34,033 bases of DNA, from contig CAYSVN010000007.1 of NCBI GenBank assembly GCA_964434585.1, positions 1 through 34,033 of the forward strand, given 5' to 3'. The notes under the pieces are model-generated. The model did no database searches. It saw nothing but the letters and a program-made list of their open reading frames with translations, and had not been told where the DNA came from. Of the stretch, positions 21,826 to 27,960 are shown piece by piece; the stretch's first letter is position 1; the number at the start of each line of letters is the position of its first letter. A program made the position numbers and the translations under genes. Origin of the DNA: CAYSVN01 sp964434585. Its GTDB lineage: Bacteria; Patescibacteriota; Gracilibacteria; Peribacterales; Peribacteraceae.

Positions 21826-22521
21826 TTATGAACCAATGCGTATTTTTATACCACTAGAGTGAAACTTTTCACCGCTAAACAAATCTCGTCCATGCTCATC
21901 AACAACATCATTACCTTGCTGTAATGTGGTAATAGAAATCTGCTCAAAACCTCTTCTAACAGATTCAGAAACCTCAAATCGTAATTCAGCAATAGAAGTA
22001 TCATTAATATCTGCAACACCCATACTTAATGATTCACGAGATCTCTCAGCTTGTTTATCAAATATTTCATCTCTCTGTAACATAAAATATTCTCCAGATT
22101 TAGAAACTAAACTAAATACCTTAGACCGTTCATCTCCCTGCAAATGGCTTAAAGCGCGAAAATTAACGTCTTCTATAACACCAAGCTGTTCTGCGTGAAA
22201 CATAAAATATTGTTCTTGCCGTAATTGGGAGCCAGGCAATAGTGTAATTTTTTCTTCTAACTCTTGCTTAAGAAGACTTTTACTAGAATCAAAGGGAAAG
22301 CTATCCATTCGCTCTTTAAAACTGATTGATTTTCTTATTCCCTCTAAGCAAGATTTTGAGTGCATAACAGCTTCAAAAAAAGCATAAAATAGATCTGGAA
22401 TTAATTCGTCTAAATTACCCACGGTTTTTTTATCAATACCAAGCTCAAATAGGTGTTGCTCAATCATTCTAATTGATTGAGAGGAGGGTAACGTTTGATA
22501 ATCTATGGTTTCGGCTGACAT
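21826..22521 (-). CDS. Hypothetical soluble protein
   Basis: A 231-residue acidic protein with no signal, membrane segment or recognisable motif. It is predicted mainly helical, with a probable beta-rich end (SGIKIRIGS). The start MSAETIDYQTLPSSQ at 22521 has no Shine-Dalgarno site and follows an AT-rich leader. About 20 bp upstream in the transcript lies an intrinsic terminator preceded by a short hydrophobic frame (22593-22658), so expression may depend on read-through. The gene ends 41 bp before the M29 aminopeptidase start and could be co-transcribed with it. Confidence 0.7.
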   Translation of the reverse strand: MSAETIDYQTLPSSQSIRMIEQHLFELGIDKKTVGNLDELIPDLFYAFFEAVMHSKSCLEGIRKSISFKERMDSFPFDSSKSLLKQELEEKITLLPGSQLRQEQYFMFHAEQLGVIEDVNFRALSHLQGDERSKVFSLVSKSGEYFMLQRDEIFDKQAERSRESLSMGVADINDTSIAELRFEVSESVRRGFEQISITTLQQGNDVVDEHGRDLFSGEKFHSSGIKIRIGS

Positions 22522-22542
22522 AATAAAATAAAAAATATAAAT

Positions 22543-22621
22543 AAAAAAAACCCATCATTTCTGAAGGGCGGCATATAAGAAATAAATTATTACTACGCAA
22601 CTGCCCTTTCTGAAATCAGGA
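22543..22621 (-). terminator. Terminator in the leader of the 21826-22521 gene
   Basis: On the minus strand CCTGATTTC.AGA.AAGGGC pairs with GCCCTT.CA.GAAAT.GATGG across a ~30-nt loop, followed by eight Ts (22543-22550). It is upstream of the gene starting at 22521 and downstream of a strong promoter, so it is either an attenuator or the end of a short independent transcript. Confidence 0.65.
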
Positions 22622-22658
22622 GGTTAATCAGTACGATAATAATAGTATTGAATTTCAT
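22593..22658 (-). CDS. Putative 21-residue hydrophobic leader peptide
   Basis: ATG at 22658 opens a 21-codon frame starting MKFNTIIIVLINLLI and ending SERAVA, stop TAG. It is rich in Ile, Leu and Val codons. A TTGACT/TATATT promoter ends 10 bp before the ATG. The last codons overlap the 5' arm of the terminator hairpin, the arrangement expected of a translation-coupled attenuator. A small hydrophobic toxin-like peptide is the alternative. Very short, so uncertain. Confidence 0.4.
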   Translation of the reverse strand: MKFNTIIIVLINLLISERAVA

Positions 22659-22668
22659 TACAATAAAA

Positions 22669-22697
22669 AATATATCAAGCATAAAGCGTAAAGTCAA
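22669..22697 (-). promoter_or_regulatory. Promoter of the leader transcript
   Basis: Minus strand TTGACT (22692-22697), 17-bp spacer, TATATT (22669-22674) with TGA directly before it (extended -10). It drives toward the leader peptide and the gene starting at 22521. Confidence 0.7.
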
Positions 22698-22709
22698 ATA
22701 TTTCTGCTC

Positions 22710-22738
22710 TTACCTAAAACTAAGCCTTTGCGTATGAT
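22710..22738 (+). promoter_or_regulatory. Promoter of the M24 peptidase gene
   Basis: TTACCT (22710-22715), 17-bp spacer, TATGAT (22733-22738), 6 bp before the ATG at 22745: another leaderless-type start. It is divergent from, and within 15 bp of, the leader promoter at 22669-22697. Confidence 0.55.
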
Positions 22739-22744
22739 ACAAGC

Positions 22745-23866
22745 ATGAAAACTATCGACTTCCTTATTAGCAGTAGTAGCCCCGACATAAGACACCGAAC
22801 GGGACTTACCGCATCTGATGAATTTTTATACATACGCCAAAACGGCCAAGATACAGTTTGGTTTGACTCGCGTGAATTAAAAATCCAAGAAGAAAATCTT
22901 AAAAAAAACAATCGTAATATTACTGTTAAGCCTTTAGAGCCTTATGTAAAAAAGGCCCAAACCTCTATATTCCAAGGCTCAAGAATGGAAAGAGTAGTGT
23001 ATGAGATTTTGCAAGAGTTAAACATTACATCAGTGCAAATTTCTTTAGAACTCCCCTACCGATGGGTGCAAATGTTACAGCGGGCAAATGTTAAGTATGA
23101 AACACATAATTTTGCAAACGAAAGACTCTATAAAAATAAAGCAGAAATTAAGCATCTAAAAGCTGCGCAGCTCATTACAAATGGTGCGTTTGACCTTCTG
23201 TATTCAATATTAAAAGAAGCCACAATTGATGGAGGTTTTATCATGTATCAAAATGAAATATTAACAAGTGAGTATGCGCAAAAAAGAATAAAAAAATATT
23301 TCTTAGACCATGGCTATAGCTGTCCACATGATATTATTATCGCCAGTGGTGAGCAGTCTGCCTGCCCACACGAATCTGGCAGTGGTCCACTTTATGCAGG
23401 TCAATGTATTGTTGTAGATATGTTTCCACAATGCGATGCTACTGGTTACCACGCAGACATGACACGCACTTGGGTGAAAGGTACGCCAACTCAAGAGGCT
23501 CAACAACTATTTAATGATGTAAAAACAGCGCAGCTATTAGCATTAAAGAGCATAGAAATAGGGAAAGAATGTCAGATTGTACACAATATTTGTACAAAAT
23601 ATTTTACAGATCAAGGATATAAAACTACGCAAGACGAAGGCTTTACCCATGGTATTGGCCATGGTCTTGGTCTGGAAATTCATGAAGCTCCCACTCTCTC
23701 TAAAACAATAACAACGCTAATAGAACCAGGAATGGTATTTACCATAGAGCCAGGCTTATACTACAAAGACATTGGCGGCGTTCGTATTGAAGATGTCGTA
23801 GTAATACACAAAGACGGTACAATAGAAAATATTAATACCTATCCCAAAGATTTTATTATTCCCTAG
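22745..23866 (+). CDS. M24 family Xaa-Pro peptidase
   Basis: A 373-residue protein with an N-terminal creatinase-like domain (about 1-140) and a C-terminal pita-bread metallopeptidase domain. The five metal ligands can be placed: Asp in IVVDMFPQ, Asp in HADMTRTWV, His in THGIGHGLGLEIHEAP, Glu in FTIEPGLYY, and Glu in VRIEDVVVI. This pattern is that of Xaa-Pro aminopeptidase or dipeptidase (PepP/PepQ), which cleave bonds next to proline. The choice between the two cannot be made from sequence alone. ATG 22745 is the first start after a good promoter. Together with the M20 and M29 enzymes it suggests a peptide-recycling capacity. Confidence 0.92.
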   Translation: MKTIDFLISSSSPDIRHRTGLTASDEFLYIRQNGQDTVWFDSRELKIQEENLKKNNRNITVKPLEPYVKKAQTSIFQGSRMERVVYEILQELNITSVQISLELPYRWVQMLQRANVKYETHNFANERLYKNKAEIKHLKAAQLITNGAFDLLYSILKEATIDGGFIMYQNEILTSEYAQKRIKKYFLDHGYSCPHDIIIASGEQSACPHESGSGPLYAGQCIVVDMFPQCDATGYHADMTRTWVKGTPTQEAQQLFNDVKTAQLLALKSIEIGKECQIVHNICTKYFTDQGYKTTQDEGFTHGIGHGLGLEIHEAPTLSKTITTLIEPGMVFTIEPGLYYKDIGGVRIEDVVVIHKDGTIENINTYPKDFIIP

Positions 23867-23883
23867 GTAGGATATTTCTAATA

Positions 23884-24375
23884 CTATTTCTCAAGAGAAT
23901 GATATTTTTCCCAAGACATTTCACGGCCTGGCATAGCTACAGCATTAAAATTCCATACATCTTTGAGCCACTCATTAATGATGATGTGAAATTCTTTTTC
24001 GAGGTGTTTATATTGATCGGTAAACCAAAACTCCACTAAAGAACTAAAGCCAGCTGCTTTGGTTGGTCTTATATAAAAACATCCTAAGTACTTAGATTCA
24101 TCAGGGCTAAGAATTGCGTACCTAAATGTTTTTTTATCTAAAAATTCTTGATAGTCCTTAGTTAAATCTTGCAAATTTTGCTCAACTGAACTTACGTCTG
24201 CCATCCATTGATCTTTAGGATCTAGAATTGGCAAAACGCTCTCTATGCTCGAAGTCCACGCAATATAATCATCTTGATTATGCTTTGGTTGCAAAGCTTC
24301 AAGTAGAAAATTTTCGAGTAAGACTTTTTCTTGAGGCTTAAAGCCTTTAGGTAATAATATAGAGGGGGTTAGCAT
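23884..24375 (-). CDS. GNAT-like N-acetyltransferase, divergent
   Basis: A 163-residue soluble protein. The middle portion, FRYAILSPDESKYLGCFYIRPTK, resembles the GNAT strand pair just before the acetyl-CoA site. The following FSSLVEFWFTDQYKHLEKEFHIIINEWL would hold the motif A/B region, but the canonical Q/R-x-x-G-x-G loop is not visible. I therefore treat the family as probable only. It is on the same strand as mltG and dprA, starting 51 bp after mltG ends, and may be the last gene of that group. It ends 18 bp from the convergent M24 gene with no terminator in between. Confidence 0.5.
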   Translation of the reverse strand: MLTPSILLPKGFKPQEKVLLENFLLEALQPKHNQDDYIAWTSSIESVLPILDPKDQWMADVSSVEQNLQDLTKDYQEFLDKKTFRYAILSPDESKYLGCFYIRPTKAAGFSSLVEFWFTDQYKHLEKEFHIIINEWLKDVWNFNAVAMPGREMSWEKYHSLEK

Positions 24376-24425
24376 GAGGTTATAAATATAGTAATAAATA
24401 TAGGTTATCGAACAAGATTATATAC

Positions 24426-25439
24426 TCAGAGATATTTAGCCTTATTTTGCTCATGCTCTGCATTGGTAACAGCGTAACGAATTTGGCCATCGTTACCATG
24501 TAAATAAAATAAATAAGGTGAACTTTCTGGATTCATAGCTGCATTAAAACTACTAAGTGATGGTGATGCAATGGGGCCCGGTGGCAACTCTCGATAAAGA
24601 CGAGTGTTGTAAGGAGTGTCCACTTTTAAATCTGTAATAGTAATAGCTGCACTTGGCTTATTTAAAATGTAACGAACCGTCGCATCTACTCCTAGCAATT
24701 CACCAATATCAAGCCGTTCCCATAAAATTCCAGAAACCATTGCGCGCTCTTCTTCTTTTCTGGTTTCTTCTTCTATTAAGCTAGCCATCGTTACAAAGTC
24801 ATGCAGTGAGTATTTAGAAGCATCTAAACGTTCTTTATTAGGTGTAATAACTTTAGACTCAAATGTACGAAGAAGTTGAGCAGCAAACTCTTCTACGTTA
24901 AAGTTATCTGTTTTAATAAAGTATGTATCTGGGTACAAATAACCCTCTAAACGACCTCCGCGCTTTGCAAGCCTTTCATTACTCGGCAAAAAAGTGAATG
25001 TTTCTAAGGCACAACTTACTGCACAGTCTATTAATTCACCTTTAGCCATAAGTCCTTGTTCAGCTAATTTACTGTCAATTTCTTGAACGGTAAAACCTTC
25101 TGGAATCGTAAATTTAATTTCTGCAGCCAGGGCACGTTGCAATGCTTGGGCAATTTCTGAAACAGACATACTTGGGCTTAATTGAAACGAGCCAGCTTGT
25201 AGCTTTGTGGCTATATTTTCTTGCTTTGCGTAACGTTCAAATGTTTTGCTTGATTCAATAATATTTTCTTCTTGTAATTGCTCTGCAATAACTCCAAGGC
25301 TAGCACCGGGATTAATAGTGAATGATTGCACTTCAGTGTTGTTAATATCAAGAGGCTCTAAACTACCACCTGTCCACCAGTTATAGATAAAGTAGATAAC
25401 AACAATCCAAACAATTAATTTTATAATGCGTTTTGTCAT
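24426..25439 (-). CDS. mltG: Endolytic murein transglycosylase MltG (YceG-like)
   Basis: A 337-residue protein from ATG 25439; the frame extends 20 residues upstream through sequence that does not look like coding. One N-terminal membrane helix (IIKLIVWIVVIYFIYNWW) is followed by a LysM-like segment (FTINPGASLGVIAEQLQEENII), then the YceG domain with VTMASLIEEETRKEEERAMVSGILWERL (catalytic Glu region), VDATVRYIL, and the conserved NTRLYRELPPGPIASPSLSSF. MltG cuts nascent peptidoglycan strands and sets glycan length. dprA lies directly upstream on the same strand, a common pairing. The intervening 162 bp carry the inverted-repeat element at 25492-25604. Confidence 0.93.
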   Translation of the reverse strand: MTKRIIKLIVWIVVIYFIYNWWTGGSLEPLDINNTEVQSFTINPGASLGVIAEQLQEENIIESSKTFERYAKQENIATKLQAGSFQLSPSMSVSEIAQALQRALAAEIKFTIPEGFTVQEIDSKLAEQGLMAKGELIDCAVSCALETFTFLPSNERLAKRGGRLEGYLYPDTYFIKTDNFNVEEFAAQLLRTFESKVITPNKERLDASKYSLHDFVTMASLIEEETRKEEERAMVSGILWERLDIGELLGVDATVRYILNKPSAAITITDLKVDTPYNTRLYRELPPGPIASPSLSSFNAAMNPESSPYLFYLHGNDGQIRYAVTNAEHEQNKAKYL

Positions 25440-25491
25440 ACGCGTATTATAGAAGGTCAACTTAGTGCTGTCGATCTTGTTGCGAGTAAAA

Positions 25492-25604
25492 TGTTGCAAA
25501 AGTTGCAGTAGTTGCAGATGTTAAAAAGTTTCTCAATTTTACTAGTTTATAGAAATAAACCTTTTACACCTCTGACACATTTTAAACTCCTGCAACCTTT
25601 ATTA
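25492..25604. repeat. Inverted-repeat element, TTGCAG type, copy B
   Basis: Left arm GTTGCAAAAGTTGCAG and TTGCAGATGTT; right arm ACACCTCTGACACATTTT and CTCCTGCAACCTTTA. The arms match copy A at 6313-6429 in order and sequence, with a different centre. The right end abuts the dprA stop codon (25602-25604), just as copy A's right end abuts the kinase stop. Confidence 0.7.
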
Positions 25605-26687
25605 AAGCTTCACCCACGCTCCTCCGCCAACATTTTTTACCACTCCACTAAGTTCCATCATTGTAAGCGTACTATTAATAGTACCTATATCAAGTGATGT
25701 TACTTCGCTTAAATCAGACACATTTATTGGCAATCTTGTTAATTTTGTATAAATAATTTGTTCATTATTATTTGTTGGCTGATAAGAAGCTGTACTAGCA
25801 GCAATTTCGGTAATATGTACTCCTAAGATACTACAAATATCCTCTGCTGAACTTACCAGGTGCGCCGTCCCCTTTCTCAGCAGACGATGATTACCCTGGT
25901 AAAGCTCATCAAACATATTACCTGGCACAGTCATGACTTCTCGATTGTAGTCGAGCGCTAAATCTGCAGTAATTAAACTACCACTTCCTTCGCCTGCTTG
26001 AACCACCACAGTACCCAGGCCAAGCCCTGCAATAATACGGTTACGAGCAGGAAAGGTAAATTTACCACCAGGTACATCGAGTGCGTACTCTGTTAATAGT
26101 AAACCACCCTGCTGCACAATACGTTCAGATAATTTACGGTTAGAGCTAGGAAATATCATTCCAAGTCCATGACCTAGCACTGCTGCCGTACGGCCACCAA
26201 CTTGTAATGTTGCTGCAGCTACACAGGCATCAATTCCTTCTGCAAGTCCACTAACAGTAGTCAGCCCTGCTCCAACCAAACCTGGTACAATGGACTCAGT
26301 AACCCGTTTACCGTAATTATCCATGGTACGCGTACCAACAATGCTAACGCTAGGATGCTGCAATATGGATAAATCACCTTTGTAATACAAAAAAACCGGC
26401 GGGTCAGGTAAAGACCGTAGTGCAGTCGGATAATCATCATCGGCAATACTTATAAAAGTAATACTGCGTTTTTGTAACTCGTTTTGGTACCAAGAAACAT
26501 CAAAGTCCCCTAGCTTATTAATGGCTTTCATAATGGTATCTTGTTTGCAGCCAAGTTTTTTAAGGAGCTCTGCATCTAGTGATATCATTGCCTCTTCTAA
26601 GCTGCCAAATTGCTGCATAAGCGCCTCGTAACGCGTAAACGTAAGCACATTAAGCCAAGACCAAATTAATTCTACCGGATTATACAT
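25602..26687 (-). CDS. dprA: DNA processing protein DprA (Smf)
   Basis: A 361-residue protein from ATG 26687; an in-frame TTG at 26723 would add 12 residues. An N-terminal helical region (residues about 5-60) precedes the Rossmann-fold DprA domain: YPTALRSLPDPPVFLYYKGD, then SIVGTRTMDNYGKR, LVGAGLTTVSGLAEGIDACV, then VLGHGLGMIFP and PARNRIIAGLGLGTVVVQAGEGSGSLITA. The C-terminal ~65 residues are the winged-helix-like DprA domain. DprA loads RecA on incoming single-stranded DNA during natural transformation. Its presence suggests DNA uptake, which would suit acquisition of foreign cassettes; other competence genes are not in this window. Confidence 0.95.
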   Translation of the reverse strand: MYNPVELIWSWLNVLTFTRYEALMQQFGSLEEAMISLDAELLKKLGCKQDTIMKAINKLGDFDVSWYQNELQKRSITFISIADDDYPTALRSLPDPPVFLYYKGDLSILQHPSVSIVGTRTMDNYGKRVTESIVPGLVGAGLTTVSGLAEGIDACVAAATLQVGGRTAAVLGHGLGMIFPSSNRKLSERIVQQGGLLLTEYALDVPGGKFTFPARNRIIAGLGLGTVVVQAGEGSGSLITADLALDYNREVMTVPGNMFDELYQGNHRLLRKGTAHLVSSAEDICSILGVHITEIAASTASYQPTNNNEQIIYTKLTRLPINVSDLSEVTSLDIGTINSTLTMMELSGVVKNVGGGAWVKL

Positions 26688-26752
26688 AGAAGATAGTATA
26701 CGTTCGTACACCCAAAATTGCAAGAGGTTTTAAGAAAATAAAAAAGATAAGC

Positions 26753-26758
26753 TATAAT
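26753..26758 (+). promoter_or_regulatory. -10 box of the YgjV-like gene
   Basis: TATAAT with 8 bp to the GTG at 26767; a weak -35 (TTAAGA, 26730-26735) sits at 17-bp spacing. Leaderless-type start, divergent from dprA. Confidence 0.55.
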
Positions 26759-26766
26759 CCATAGCG

Positions 26767-27270
26767 GTGGATATAACGTCTCCTACATATTTGGCAGCAC
26801 AAGCATTTGCATTTATTTCGATGACCATTGCCATTAGTAGTCAACAATATAAAAATCGTAAAGCGGTATTGTTATCGCTATCTCTTGCAAATGGGTTCAA
26901 TGCTCTTCATTTTTTATGGTTAGAGGCTATCACTGGTTTAGCCTTAGCAATAATTGGTGTTATTCGTTTTTTTATAGCAATATATTCTACTAAAACATAT
27001 TGGCTTATTATTTTTTTACTCATCAATACTATTGCTACTATTTTAGTGTTTGAAGGCATCATACTTTCTGGCACTTCTTACGCCGCTGCTACGTTAATAA
27101 TTGTTTCCAGCTTTTTAAAAAATGACCATCATATGAGAGCTACCTTAATACTAGGAACTGTCGGCTGGTTACTATATGCAGTCATGGTGGGCTCTATTGT
27201 ATCAATTGTGGCCTGTAGCTTTTTTATCGTCAGCGGCCTGATTGGATGGCATAAACTATTACGACAATAA
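26767..27270 (+). CDS. YgjV-like inner membrane protein
   Basis: A 167-residue protein with about five or six membrane helices covering nearly the whole length. The order of features fits the YgjV family: an N-terminal helix AAQAFAFISMTIAIS, then SQQYKNRKAVLLSLSLANGFNALHFLWL (Gln-rich turn and a His in the third helix), then LAIIGVIRFFIAIY with a conserved Arg. The function of the family is unknown. The start is a GTG 8 bp after a TATAAT box. No ribosome-binding site. The next gene is 134 bp downstream with its own promoter. Confidence 0.75.
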   Translation: MDITSPTYLAAQAFAFISMTIAISSQQYKNRKAVLLSLSLANGFNALHFLWLEAITGLALAIIGVIRFFIAIYSTKTYWLIIFLLINTIATILVFEGIILSGTSYAAATLIIVSSFLKNDHHMRATLILGTVGWLLYAVMVGSIVSIVACSFFIVSGLIGWHKLLRQ

Positions 27271-27274
27271 TATT

Positions 27275-27317
27275 AATGCAAGCATGGTAAAAAATGCTCA
27301 TAATTACCTCTTGCATT
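27275..27317. promoter_or_regulatory. Inverted repeat overlapping the -35 of the zinc-ribbon gene
   Basis: AATGCAAG and GGTAA pair with TTACC and CTTGCATT (13 bp in two blocks) around a 13-nt loop. There is no T-run. The right arm contains the proposed -35 box TTGCAT. It could be an operator or a transcript-end hairpin for the YgjV-like gene. Confidence 0.5.
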
Positions 27318-27338
27318 CACTGGGGTTTGCTATATAAT
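27311..27338 (+). promoter_or_regulatory. Promoter of the zinc-ribbon gene
   Basis: TTGCAT (27311-27316), 16-bp spacer, TATAAT (27333-27338). The 5' UTR would be about 60 nt, unusually long for this window. Confidence 0.65.
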
Positions 27339-27346
27339 TCGCGCAC

Positions 27347-27359
27347 CTCGAAATTCGAG
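27347..27359. promoter_or_regulatory. Perfect palindrome at the transcription start, likely operator
   Basis: CTCGAAATTCGAG is a perfect 13-bp palindrome beginning 9 bp after the -10 box, at or just past the expected start of transcription of the zinc-ribbon gene. The position is ideal for autorepression. Confidence 0.5.
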
Positions 27360-27404
27360 AAAACTTTAATTATAACTTAAATAAGCCATTTCCTAACAAA
27401 TTAC

Positions 27405-27878
27405 ATGTCATACACATCTGAAGATTTAAATAAAGAATTCCCAACAAACGACGAATGTCTAACCTACCTTTACCAACGCTTTAAAGACTCTGAATGTCGT
27501 GCGTGCGGACGAACAGGTTCATTCCACCGCCACCGTGCTAAAGCCTGTTATACTTGTAACTGTGGCCAAGTTCACATTTATCCTCAAAAAGGAACATTGT
27601 TTGAATCATCTGCATTACCGCTTACAAAGTGGTTCGAAGCTATTATGCTTGTTGCGGCAAATCCTCAAAAAGTAACTGGTAAACAATTAGAGCGAGGATT
27701 AAAAATTGCCTACCCAACAGCTTGGCGACTTAAAACGTTACTAAAACAACGTGTGCTATGGCTAGAAAATGATGACAAAGAAGTAAACTTCCATAACCTA
27801 CTTGATGCCTGCATTGATGAAGTTGTCATGGAAGCTGCACCAGCCAGCAGCAAGGTAAAAGTTCACGCAGTAGCATAA
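27405..27878 (+). CDS. Zinc-ribbon/HTH protein derived from IS1595-type transposase
   Basis: A 157-residue protein. It carries a zinc ribbon (Cys pairs in ECRACGRTG and CYTCNCGQ) followed by HIYPQKGTLFESSALPLTKWFEAIMLVAAN and VTGKQLERGLKIAYPTAWRLKTLLKQR. This is the N-terminal zinc-ribbon plus helix-turn-helix arrangement of IS1595 (ISXO2-like) transposases. The frame stops shortly after ACIDEVVMEA, where the transposase would show VEVDETYIGG, so the DDE nuclease is missing beyond the first Asp. There are no terminal inverted repeats and a terminator follows. It is most likely a domesticated DNA-binding protein; a palindrome at its own promoter suggests autoregulation. The alternative is a truncated remnant, but the frame is intact and neatly bounded. 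Confidence 0.8.
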   Translation: MSYTSEDLNKEFPTNDECLTYLYQRFKDSECRACGRTGSFHRHRAKACYTCNCGQVHIYPQKGTLFESSALPLTKWFEAIMLVAANPQKVTGKQLERGLKIAYPTAWRLKTLLKQRVLWLENDDKEVNFHNLLDACIDEVVMEAAPASSKVKVHAVA

Positions 27879-27900
27879 TAGGAATTAAATCTAGAACAAT

Positions 27901-27935
27901 AAAATAGGCCCATCGAATGATCGAAGGTCTATTTT
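27901..27935. terminator. Bidirectional terminator
   Basis: AAAATAG.CC..TCGA-ATGA-TCGA.GG.CTATTTTT between the zinc-ribbon gene and convergent uvrA, with A- and T-runs at either end. Confidence 0.8.
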
Positions 27936-27960
27936 TAGTTAGTGACTATTTTACGAGAAC

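Noticed and set aside
22669..22697. Similarity of TTTACGCTTTATGCTT to the lac promoter
   Set aside because: A short match in AT-rich DNA; the rest of the region has nothing in common with lac, so vector or E. coli contamination is not indicated.
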